Part shown: positions 8,637 to 16,591 of the stretch, one piece after another | Numbering within the stretch: the stretch's first letter is position 1 | How the letters are laid out: each line of letters begins with the position of its first letter | Assembly: GCF_024129865.1 (NCBI RefSeq) | Contig: NZ_JAMYFE010000082.1 | Span: 1-53,351 of the forward strand | From: Stieleria tagensis | GTDB lineage: Bacteria; Planctomycetota; Planctomycetia; Pirellulales; Pirellulaceae | Length of the DNA stretch: 53,351 nucleotides | Direction: 5' to 3' | Notes under the pieces: model-generated | Databases searched by the model: none | Told to the model about the DNA's origin: nothing | Seen by the model: only the letters and a program-made list of their open reading frames with translations | Position numbers and translations under genes: made by a program

Positions 8637-9210
8637 AAATCAGCGACGAATATCGAATATAGCGCCTTTACGCAATGACCGGCGCAATGACCGGGGACAG
8701 ACCTCAAACCGTTGGGATTTGACGTCAACGCCCGCTGTGACGGGAAAGACTCAATCCTGCTCGGCCCAGCGATTGCGATGAAACGGGATACAACAGCCGG
8801 TTTGGGATTGAAGAGCCGATTGCTTTGCATTCTTAGTTGAGGTCTGTCCCCAGGCATCTTCCACCCAAGCGTTCATCCTTTTGCACGGGTGTGTCGAACC
8901 CGGGGGCATGGGTTGAAGTAAGCCCGATTGAGGGACAGAAAAATGAGGGCAGAAAAATTGGCCTGCAAAAGGCGAGGGGGGGACAGAGCACTTTGACCGA
9001 CGAGTAGATACCTTGACGATGCTAGCATTTGCTTTCACTGCCGCTCGTGATGCTCTGTCCCTGATGTGATGGAAATTCTGTTTTGGTTGGGATTGGGCTG
9101 ACGGTCTCGCCCGACGCCTGCCCGGTTGTCGTCACCGGCGCTGGCGATCTACAGTTTCCAGCTGGAACACTTGCGTGTGATGAACTGCGAACGATCAAGC
9201 ATCAGGAACA
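8637..9210. repeat. Intergenic region with two inverted pairs of GGGACAG-type repeats
   Basis: No gene is supported in these 570 bases. The first pair is GGGGACAGACCTCAA (8693-8707) and its exact reverse complement (8837-8851), enclosing 129 bases. The second pair is GGGACAGAGCA (8990-9000) and TGCTCTGTCCC (9051-9061), enclosing 50 bases. The first uses the same core as the array before the RAYT gene. Inverted spacing suggests REP doublets or small non-autonomous elements. The last 40 bases include CAGGA, the ribosome binding site of the oxidoreductase gene. Confidence 0.7.
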
Positions 9211-10167
9211 ATGACGATGGCGATTCGATGGGGACTATTGGGCTGTGGCGACATTGCCAACAAACGGGTTGCCGATGCGATCTTGGCCGACCCGAACAGT
9301 GAATTGGTGGCCGCCTGTCGCCGCGACGAATCACGGCTGAAAGAATTTGGCCGGCAATTCGGCATCACTCAACTGACCACCTCCGCAGAGGAACTGATTG
9401 CCCGAACGGATGTCGACGCAATCTACGTGGCGACGCCGGTGAACCTGCATTGCCAGCAAACCATCGCCGCCGCCAACGCTGGCAAGCACGTGCTGGTCGA
9501 AAAACCGATGGCACTCGACCCGGTTGAATGCCAGCAAATGATCGACGCTTGTGAGACCGCCGGAGTGACGCTGGGTGTTGCTTACTACCGCCGATTTTAC
9601 CCCGTCGTGCTACGAATCGCCGAATTGATCTCGGCGGGAACACTGGGCCGGCCGCTTTCAGTTCTGGCAACCACCGGCAACCCCAACCGCTTTCCAGCTG
9701 ATGACTGGCGGGTGATCAAATCGCTTGGCGGCGGCGGCCCGTTGATGGACATCGGCAGCCATCGACTGGATCTGTTTTTGCAGCTGTTTGGCGAGGTCAA
9801 AAACGTGCAGGCCTGTTGTGCCGATTCACCCGATTACGAAGCCGAAGACGTGGCGACGCTGCTGGTCCAGTTTGCCAATGGTTGCCACGGCGTTTTGCAG
9901 TCCTATTTTGGCACCAGCGAAACGCCGGACCGCTTGGAAGTGATCGGTACCGAGGGCTACGCGAGTACGGAATCATTGAACGAGGGCGAATTGAAAATCG
10001 TCACCGTCCAGGGGGCTCGCAGCGAGTCTCATCCTCCCCACGCCAACTTCCACGCGCCGCTGATCAGCGATTTCAGCCAAGCCATCCTCAGCGGCAGACC
10101 GCCAGCGGTTTCGGGTCCGACGGGCAAGCAAACCAACGACATCATCGCCGCAGCCTACGCGATCTAG
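9211..10167 (+). CDS. Gfo/Idh/MocA family oxidoreductase
   Basis: This 318-residue protein has an N-terminal Rossmann fold with the dinucleotide-binding motif GLLGCGDIANKRV (about 7-19). The family signature EKPMALDPVECQQMIDAC follows at about residue 97, with Lys98 the expected catalytic lysine. The C-terminal alpha/beta domain includes GGGPLMDIGSHRLDL, which carries the family's histidine. Such enzymes oxidise sugars, inositols or related compounds with NAD(P), but the substrate cannot be inferred. The protein stops at NDIIAAAYAI, several residues earlier than usual for the family (members commonly continue with a short polar tail), so the 3' end may be slightly truncated. A CAGGA ribosome binding site precedes ATG 9211. 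Confidence 0.9.
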   Translation: MTMAIRWGLLGCGDIANKRVADAILADPNSELVAACRRDESRLKEFGRQFGITQLTTSAEELIARTDVDAIYVATPVNLHCQQTIAAANAGKHVLVEKPMALDPVECQQMIDACETAGVTLGVAYYRRFYPVVLRIAELISAGTLGRPLSVLATTGNPNRFPADDWRVIKSLGGGGPLMDIGSHRLDLFLQLFGEVKNVQACCADSPDYEAEDVATLLVQFANGCHGVLQSYFGTSETPDRLEVIGTEGYASTESLNEGELKIVTVQGARSESHPPHANFHAPLISDFSQAILSGRPPAVSGPTGKQTNDIIAAAYAI

Positions 10168-10435
10168 AGTTTTCCGGGGCTCGGCCAGGCAGTTGCGATT
10201 TTGCGTGAGACATTCGGGTTTTCCAATCCCGAAGCGTCCGTTATTGCATCAACGGCCCGTGACAGGTCGCGTTTGCGATAAGAACACAGCGTCAAAATGC
10301 GCGCGCGTGGCAGGGTGTTTGAGGAAAGTCTGCATTCAGCCTTGCCATCGCTGGGTGGTTTCGACTATTTCGCAATAGCTTGAAAAAAGGCTCTCACCGT
10401 GCCCCAACGCGGAACCTCGCTGCGGAATATCACTG
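10168..10435. other. Intergenic region, no gene seen
   Basis: These 268 bases separate the oxidoreductase from the membrane protein gene. Short open frames exist on both strands, but none has a ribosome binding site or recognisable content. The promoter of the following two-gene unit is expected here. I could not pick out a convincing -35/-10 pair by eye. Confidence 0.4.
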
Positions 10436-11467
10436 ATGGATCAGGAACGAGACACAATCGGCAACTCGCAAAATCAACAGCGCGGGCGATTTCGACCTCA
10501 ATTGGGCGAATCTGGACCGCCGTATCGCCGTCCACCCACACCACCACAGGGGACGCGGCCTGCCGCCGAACCTTTGCCTACCCTGTTTGAGCTTCCGGAT
10601 CGAACTCCTGAAGCACTGCTGCGACGACGCGGCGGCCAAGCCAGTGTGCACCACGCTCATAGCGGGCCACCTGCCAGCCACGTCGATCCTCCGTCGGGTG
10701 ATCGTAGCGAATTGCAGACGAGCGGCCCCAACAGCCCCACACGTTCGGACGCACACGCGTCACGGTTCGATTTCCGTGCTTTGGATGACGAAGCGGCACT
10801 GCCCGCCACTGCGGAATCTGTCGAGCCCACCGAATCAAAACGGCCTGCGTTTTTCGACGGCGCGTTGCAGGAAGTCACCAACAATGTCAAATCCTGGGGT
10901 GCCTGGTCGGCGATGATTTTTCTGTCGTTGATGATGGCAACGTTGGCCTTTCTATCTGGACGCGGAATGCGATCCGCCGATAGCCCCGAGCCTCGGTCTC
11001 AAGTCAGCCAAGTCGCCCCAAGTGACAGCGGCGAACTGTCCGAATTCGTGGTGGAAATCACCGACGACGTCGAGGGTACGCTCGAAAAGATTCAGATTGG
11101 AACCGGCGAAGCCGAAGCGGCTCGCATGGCGGCACAGCAAGCCGACAGCGACACGGAAGCCCTCGCCCAAGTACCGGGCTTCGACAACGCCGCAACCAAG
11201 ACCAACGACGACATCGCCCCCGGCGCACCGCTTGACGGCTTGGCCGACCAACCCGTGCCGCCGGTTGCAAAAGCGACCAACAGCGTGGTCGGCTATCGCA
11301 GTCAAGACAGTTCAGCGGCAGAGGCCGAGCAATCGCTGGCCGACAGCTTGCCGCCGGCAACGCTCAGCGAATCGGAATCGCCATCCCACGAATTCCGTTA
11401 CAGCAATACACCTCACCCGATCGGGAATTTTCTCGAGATCTTGAAGTCCTGGGAAGCCGCCGAGTAG
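10436..11467 (+). CDS. Single-pass membrane protein with long disordered flanks
   Basis: A 343-residue protein of unknown function. Residues 1-140 are hydrophilic, Pro- and Arg-rich and probably cytoplasmic. One membrane helix lies at about 160-176 (AMIFLSLMMATLAFLSG). The rest is acidic and Ser/Ala-rich. It contains VVEITDDVEGTLEKIQIG and ends in a short conserved-looking segment (GNFLEILKSWEAAE). It lies 60 bases upstream of the CpsD/ParA-like ATPase gene on the same strand. By analogy with Wzc/CpsC-CpsD pairs it might be the membrane partner of that ATPase, but no Wzz domain is visible, so this is only a suggestion from context. Confidence 0.65.
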   Translation: MDQERDTIGNSQNQQRGRFRPQLGESGPPYRRPPTPPQGTRPAAEPLPTLFELPDRTPEALLRRRGGQASVHHAHSGPPASHVDPPSGDRSELQTSGPNSPTRSDAHASRFDFRALDDEAALPATAESVEPTESKRPAFFDGALQEVTNNVKSWGAWSAMIFLSLMMATLAFLSGRGMRSADSPEPRSQVSQVAPSDSGELSEFVVEITDDVEGTLEKIQIGTGEAEAARMAAQQADSDTEALAQVPGFDNAATKTNDDIAPGAPLDGLADQPVPPVAKATNSVVGYRSQDSSAAEAEQSLADSLPPATLSESESPSHEFRYSNTPHPIGNFLEILKSWEAAE

Positions 11468-11527
11468 CCAACTCGAATCGCCAACTCGCGGATACGACAC
11501 CTCAATTGATCACGCACGAATAGATCC

Positions 11528-12904
11528 ATGAAATCCAATCAGTCGTTCATCGGCGCTTACGCGCGCAGTCGTCGTACCACCAACGCTCCTGAAATCGCCA
11601 GCGACATTTCGCCGGTCGAAACCAGCGAATCGTCGATCCCCGTGAGCCCGCTCAGCCCGTGGAATGATCCAAGTGCGGAGCAAGCGATCTTGGTGACCGG
11701 ATCGGTCGGCCAGCAGACACAGCAGTGGCTCGAACAAGCCGAAGGCCAAATGCTGCGGATCGACACTCCGGTCGTCCCCTTCCCGGTCCCTGCGGTAGAC
11801 AGTGCTCCTGAAGCCAGTGCTCCTGAAGTAACGCTGGAGCCTGACGCAACGGTGCAGCCAGAGATCACGATCAAGCGAGACACGGCGACCGCAGGACCAC
11901 CGGCCGAGCGTTCTACCGAGCGCGTTCCTGGCCGTTTTAGCGAGCCAACGCCGGATGCGACGAAACATCAACACTCCGGCCCGCCGGCGCCCACGCAGCG
12001 GACTCTGCCGGCTGAGCCCGCGGTCACGAAAAAATCACCCGCGCCGCCTCAACCGATGTCGACTGCGACGGCTGCTGTGAACGAGATGCCGCGCCAGCCT
12101 GTCAAAACACCGCCCTTGAAAATGCCGGCGGTTGAAACCTCCGTCTCGGAAACACCGGCTGTCAAATCCCATCCGGCGCCTTTGCCGCATTCCCAACCCA
12201 CACGCCCACCCGAACCGACTCCTCCGGTCCGCCGCTGGTCCGGCGCGGCTTGGGAAGTCGACGCGTTTGACATTCCCCAAAACGTGGTCGATCTGTTCTT
12301 TAACGAAGCCTTCTTCCGCACCATCGCTCAACACATGGGCCAATCAGTCCGCGCGGGTCTGGGCAGCGTGTTGGTGACCAGCATGACCGGCGGCGAAGGA
12401 CGCACAACGGTTGCGATCGGCACTGCGATTGCCGCTGCCGCATCCGGTTTACGTGTGGCGCTGATCGACCTGGATTTAGAATCACCCAGTTTGGCAGACC
12501 AATTACGAATTGAAATTGAAGGCGATTGGGTTTCGGCAATCCGCAACGGCGAGACGCTAGAAAGCGTCGCGGTCGCGTCGCTGGAAGACAATTTAACCTT
12601 GCTTCCGCTGACCGAATTAGGCCAGCGCGAGTTGCCGATCACGGCGATGGAAGTCGATCGCCTGCTCGGCCGTTTGGACGGTTGCTTTGACTTGGTGATG
12701 TTTGACGGCCCGGTGTTCAATTCCTGGGCCACGGCACGAATCGTCAGTGCTGCCGATTCAGGATTGATCGTCCGCGACGCACGCAACACCGACCCACAGG
12801 CCGTCGCCGACGCCGCCGAACAATTGCGACGTCATGGCATTCAAGGCATCGGCGTTGTCGACAATTTTGTCGACCTGCCTAACGAAACCATTTCCAAAGC
12901 ATGA
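11528..12904 (+). CDS. CpsD/CapB-like (ParA/MinD superfamily) ATPase with long disordered N-terminus
   Basis: This 458-residue protein has a Pro-, Ala- and Thr-rich N-terminal 235 residues, probably disordered, followed by a deviant-Walker ATPase domain from about 255. The P-loop reads TSMTGGEGRTTVAIG (about 284-298), with Arg292 where BY-kinases have the Walker A lysine. The Walker A' motif is ALIDLDLESP (Asp314, Asp316) and the Walker B motif is DLVMFDGP. The order matches the cytoplasmic half of bacterial tyrosine autokinases for polysaccharide export. No tyrosine-rich C-terminal cluster is present, so autophosphorylation is doubtful. It follows a single-pass membrane protein gene by 60 bases. 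A regulatory or scaffolding role in exopolysaccharide production is the likeliest guess. Confidence 0.78.
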   Translation: MKSNQSFIGAYARSRRTTNAPEIASDISPVETSESSIPVSPLSPWNDPSAEQAILVTGSVGQQTQQWLEQAEGQMLRIDTPVVPFPVPAVDSAPEASAPEVTLEPDATVQPEITIKRDTATAGPPAERSTERVPGRFSEPTPDATKHQHSGPPAPTQRTLPAEPAVTKKSPAPPQPMSTATAAVNEMPRQPVKTPPLKMPAVETSVSETPAVKSHPAPLPHSQPTRPPEPTPPVRRWSGAAWEVDAFDIPQNVVDLFFNEAFFRTIAQHMGQSVRAGLGSVLVTSMTGGEGRTTVAIGTAIAAAASGLRVALIDLDLESPSLADQLRIEIEGDWVSAIRNGETLESVAVASLEDNLTLLPLTELGQRELPITAMEVDRLLGRLDGCFDLVMFDGPVFNSWATARIVSAADSGLIVRDARNTDPQAVADAAEQLRRHGIQGIGVVDNFVDLPNETISKA

Positions 12905-12925
12905 GCGAACATTGACTGGCGGATC

Positions 12926-12976
12926 GTCGTGGATCGCTCCGCCGATCCAACGTTGGTTCGCGGAGCGAACCACGAC
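12926..12976. terminator. Long inverted repeat between convergent genes
   Basis: GTCGTGGATCGCTCCGC (12926-12942) pairs with GCGGAGCGAACCACGAC (12960-12976), with one mismatch over 17 bases and a 17-base loop. It sits between the convergent stop codons of the ATPase and Ser/Thr kinase genes, so a bidirectional transcription barrier is likely. No U-tract follows on either strand, so it would not be a classical intrinsic terminator. It could instead be a dispersed palindromic repeat. Confidence 0.5.
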
Positions 12977-13003
12977 ATTCAGTGACGGCTCGGTCCAAAG
13001 TGA

Positions 13004-15682
13004 TCATCGCTGATACACATCCATCGACTCGCGACCATCGCGGGTGATCATTGCTCGCCACTGGTGGGGATCGAATTTGTCGGCGGTACGCACCGATCCA
13101 TCCACCATCGCGTAGATCAGCGGGTCAACCGTCAAAGGCTTTAGCAATTCGGATTGCTCATGCATGTCTTCGGGCTTTGTCCACGGCACACTTTCTTTAC
13201 AGCCGACTAACAAAATCGTGTTCGCTGTGCCGTCCGCAAACTCTTTTAACTTGACACCACCGTTGGTACCCAACGCCCCCTGCTCTGTCGCGTAGCCCAT
13301 GTAGTTGGTGTTGCCGACGGGTTGATCGGCGTCGGCAAAGGGACTGCGATAGATCCCTGGCATCTTCTCCAGCAATTGCAAATTGCTTTGGCTATCCCAG
13401 GGCTGGTCGAACTTGTACTGCTCGAACAATTCGTTCTGATCGATGAACGGCAGGATGGCAACACGCCAGCTGAAGGGCTGGACGTCTTCCTGTTTGTTGA
13501 CGCCAATGTATCCAGCCGACTTGTTGACCGATCCTGGAAAGGTCTTGTAGGTGTCATTGAAGTTGTGAAATGCAATCGCCAGCTGTTTCAGATTGTTTCT
13601 GGAACGCGTTGCTGCGGCCGAGTTTTTGACAGTTTCCATTTGTTCCAGGTAATACTTGGGCCCCATCGTCTTGGCTTGAAAGATCATTAGCCACGCCTGC
13701 ATCAGCGGTGAATTGGGGTCTGACATTTGGTCACCCAGCACCTCGCGCATCTCCGCGATGTCGGTCGGAATTTTGCCCAGTCGCTTGAGCAGAAAATGAG
13801 AGGGCACACGCACGTTCGGATCCTGTGAGAGCCCGGCGTGGAAAGGTGGCGTTTTCGCGAAGGGATCAAACCGAAACTCGGCTTGGTCTTTTTCGGGAAA
13901 CTCCAAATACAGCGTCCTCCGTTGTTCGCTCGATTCATCATTGAGAGTCAATGACAGACTGTCATTCTTCACCATCAGTCCCACGAATTCACCGTAGGAC
14001 AGTTTTGGGTCCTCTCCGTTGCGAACCACTGCACAGTAGAACTTCATCTTGTCAACCACAAACAGCATCGCCGGTCCATCCGCAGACGCTGGGATCGAAC
14101 CTCTGTCCGACACTTGTCCTTGAGCGTCTAACGGGATTTGCCAAACGCCTTGCAACCGCTCCATCGTCGCGGCGGAATGCTCCGCCGCGCGTTGCTGCCG
14201 CGCCGCTGCAGACCGCGCTGGCGATTCATCGACCGTCTTCGGTTGATCGACCTGCTCGAGTTCATCGGCGGGCTGTGAGGAGGTGTCTTGGGTGACTTCT
14301 AACTTGGCTCCGTCGATCGGCACTTTGACAACCGTGCCATCGGGATAGGTGATCGTCAGGAACATGCCCAACATCAAACCGACGAGCGTCCCCAGCAGCC
14401 CCAATCCGATCGCAACGGTGATCGGCACCGTGCGTTGATGCCAAGCCTTGGGACGCGTGCTGGTTGATATCAGCAAAGGTCGCGTTTGCACTTCGGCGAC
14501 CGTTGCGGTTTCGACAAGCTTCACTAGGTCATGACCCGCGGTCCAGTTGGCCAAGCTAGCGGCCACGTCACTCGGATGCGGCGGCCGTCGATCGGGATTT
14601 TTGGCCAACATCGAATCGACCAAGCGAACCAATCCGGCCGGGCAGTCCGCTAACGAGCCCGCCAAGCTGGGCGGTTGGTCGGAAACGTGCGCCGTCATCT
14701 TGGAGAACGCGGTTTGATGATCCGCGTCGGCAAACGGCGCCTGCCCGGTTAACAAATGAAACAACGTGCACCCGAGCGAGTAGATGTCCGAGCGACAATC
14801 GACGGAGCGACCATCGGTGACCTGTTCGGGCGACACAAAGTCGGCGGTTCCGATCGCTTGGCCGGTCCCCGTTAATTCTGCGGCGGCGAATGAGGACTCG
14901 GGCGTGGTGTGGTATTTGGCGAGCCCCAGATCCAATAGTTTCACTTCGCCATTGCGGCTGAGCATGATGTTGGACGGTTTGACGTCGCGGTGCACAAACC
15001 CTTGGTCGCTGGTGTACTGCAACGCCGCAGCGACTTTACAACCGATCTCGCAGGCATTCGCAATCGACAGCGGACCGACGCGAGCGACTAAGTTGCCCAG
15101 ATCCAAACCGTCGATGTATTCGGTCACCAGCACCGCCGTCCCCTCGACTTCGCGGGCATCGTGGGCGGTGACGATATTGGGATGACTGAGACGACCAATG
15201 GCCTGCATTTCGGCATCGAATCGATCACGCATTCGCTGGTCAGCCAAGCGATGGTTGGCCAACAATTTGACAGCGACCGGGCGACCGAGTTTGGTGTGCC
15301 GTGCCAAGTAGACTTTGCCCATCCCGCCGCGTCCGATCGGGCGCACGATTTCATACTCGCCGATTTGTTGTGGAAACGTGTCGATGCCCGAGCGGGTGAC
15401 GCTGCCATCGGCATCATGGGCTGACGAGCCCGCCAGCGCGGCCAGCGCATTGGCCATCGCCCGTCTGTATTGCGGTTCGTTGACCAGGTCGGCGTGCTCG
15501 TCGCCAGCGCGTAGATCCGCGATCAGGGAGTCGTCGGCGTCATCGACGGTTTCCAGATCTGCCATACAGGCCTGGCACTCGCTGAGGTGCTGGAACAATT
15601 CCTGACCTTCCTCGTCCGGCAATCTGCCTTGGGAAAACGCACGCAATCGTTCATGGCTGGGGCACTCGGTGGCTGTCATCAT
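13004..15682 (-). CDS. Membrane Ser/Thr protein kinase with N-terminal zinc anti-sigma motif and C-terminal DUF1559 domain
   Basis: Starting at ATG 15682, behind GGAG with good spacing, this gene encodes about 892 residues. Residues 1-50 contain HLSECQACMADL, the HxxxCxxC pattern of zinc-binding anti-sigma factors. The Hanks-type kinase domain follows at about 108-370: P-loop IGRGGMGKVYLARH, VAVK lysine (about 139), catalytic loop HRDVKPSN (Asp about 233) and metal-binding DLG (Asp about 251) in place of DFG. A membrane helix lies at about 420-445 (VAIGLGLLGTLVGLMLGMF). Outside the membrane come a TIGR03067-like segment (LQGVWQIPLDAQGQ) and a DUF1559 domain from about 680 (RNNLKQLAIAFHNFND, FSWRVAILPFIDQ, FADGTANTILL). 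The gene is divergent from an ECF sigma factor gene 110 bases away, which suggests that the kinase controls it. Confidence 0.93.
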   Translation of the reverse strand: MMTATECPSHERLRAFSQGRLPDEEGQELFQHLSECQACMADLETVDDADDSLIADLRAGDEHADLVNEPQYRRAMANALAALAGSSAHDADGSVTRSGIDTFPQQIGEYEIVRPIGRGGMGKVYLARHTKLGRPVAVKLLANHRLADQRMRDRFDAEMQAIGRLSHPNIVTAHDAREVEGTAVLVTEYIDGLDLGNLVARVGPLSIANACEIGCKVAAALQYTSDQGFVHRDVKPSNIMLSRNGEVKLLDLGLAKYHTTPESSFAAAELTGTGQAIGTADFVSPEQVTDGRSVDCRSDIYSLGCTLFHLLTGQAPFADADHQTAFSKMTAHVSDQPPSLAGSLADCPAGLVRLVDSMLAKNPDRRPPHPSDVAASLANWTAGHDLVKLVETATVAEVQTRPLLISTSTRPKAWHQRTVPITVAIGLGLLGTLVGLMLGMFLTITYPDGTVVKVPIDGAKLEVTQDTSSQPADELEQVDQPKTVDESPARSAAARQQRAAEHSAATMERLQGVWQIPLDAQGQVSDRGSIPASADGPAMLFVVDKMKFYCAVVRNGEDPKLSYGEFVGLMVKNDSLSLTLNDESSEQRRTLYLEFPEKDQAEFRFDPFAKTPPFHAGLSQDPNVRVPSHFLLKRLGKIPTDIAEMREVLGDQMSDPNSPLMQAWLMIFQAKTMGPKYYLEQMETVKNSAAATRSRNNLKQLAIAFHNFNDTYKTFPGSVNKSAGYIGVNKQEDVQPFSWRVAILPFIDQNELFEQYKFDQPWDSQSNLQLLEKMPGIYRSPFADADQPVGNTNYMGYATEQGALGTNGGVKLKEFADGTANTILLVGCKESVPWTKPEDMHEQSELLKPLTVDPLIYAMVDGSVRTADKFDPHQWRAMITRDGRESMDVYQR

Positions 15683-15791
15683 CGTATTCTCCGCGGCATT
15701 GGGTTGCGATTCAAGCATCGGTTGATGCGGCTAACTGATGAACGCAGGGGTCTGACACGACTTTTTGAGAAACTTCGCCGCCGGGAGCGGA

Positions 15792-16418
15792 ATGGTTAGA
15801 CTGGTGCACATGAACAATGCCCAGCCCGATCGCCGACCGCCTGAACATCCGACGCTGTCGTCGCTGTTTTTGCAGGGGATCCAACAACAGGATCCCCAGC
15901 AGTGGAGTCGGCTGGTTTCGGTTTTTGGACCGATCGTTTATCGCTGGTGCCGAACGTCGGGAATCTCAGAAGCCGACAGCCCTGACGTCGTGCAGGACGT
16001 GTTTGCCTCGGTCGCGCGGGGGATCAGCCAATTCGAACGACAAAAGGAATCCGGAAGTTTTCGGTCTTGGCTGGCGACGATCACCCGCAATCGAGTGCGC
16101 GATTATTTTCGCCGACTGGGGCAACGCGAATTAGCCGAAGGCGGGACGGAAGCTTGGCAACGCATCGAGCAACACGCCGAATCGTTGGATGAATCGATTC
16201 AAGGCGATTCAATCCACAGCCCGCTGGTCCGCCAGGTCTTGCAATCGGTCAAAACAGAATTCGAAAGCAAAACCTGGGACGCGTTTTGGCTGACCACGAT
16301 CGAAAATCGAACGGCGGGATGGGTCGCCGAGTCGACCGGGTTGTCCGTTGCGAGCGTCTATCAAGCGAAATCACGCGTGCTGCGACGTCTGCGCTCACGA
16401 ATCGCAGAATTACCCTGA
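15792..16418 (+). CDS. ECF-type RNA polymerase sigma factor paired with the kinase
   Basis: About 208 residues from ATG 15792, which has GGGAG just upstream. ATG 15810 is a possible alternative. Region 2 is at about 30-100 (WSRLVSVFGPIVYRWCRTSG, DSPDVVQDVFASVARGI, FRSWLATITRNRVRDYFRR). Region 4 is at about 150-205 (NRTAGWVAESTGLSVASVYQAKSR, split here by the recognition helix). It is transcribed divergently from the membrane Ser/Thr kinase gene, and ECF sigma factors genomically linked to such kinases are a known planctomycete class. Phosphorylation or sequestration by the neighbouring kinase is the expected control, but this is inferred from context. The downstream lipoprotein gene begins 170 bases after its stop. 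Confidence 0.9.
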   Translation: MVRLVHMNNAQPDRRPPEHPTLSSLFLQGIQQQDPQQWSRLVSVFGPIVYRWCRTSGISEADSPDVVQDVFASVARGISQFERQKESGSFRSWLATITRNRVRDYFRRLGQRELAEGGTEAWQRIEQHAESLDESIQGDSIHSPLVRQVLQSVKTEFESKTWDAFWLTTIENRTAGWVAESTGLSVASVYQAKSRVLRRLRSRIAELP

Positions 16419-16591
16419 TTTTGTCTCAAGTTGTCGCCCTCTGCGGTCGCTTTGACATTGCCGATCGCCACCGGTTTCCTGTATTCCCGGAGATCAGTAT
16501 TCCCAGAGTCAGTGCTGTGTCCCATCCAGAATTTTGGATGACGACGCAAACCGATCAGTTTTTGACCCGATATTGGACCTGCGAGGCACGG

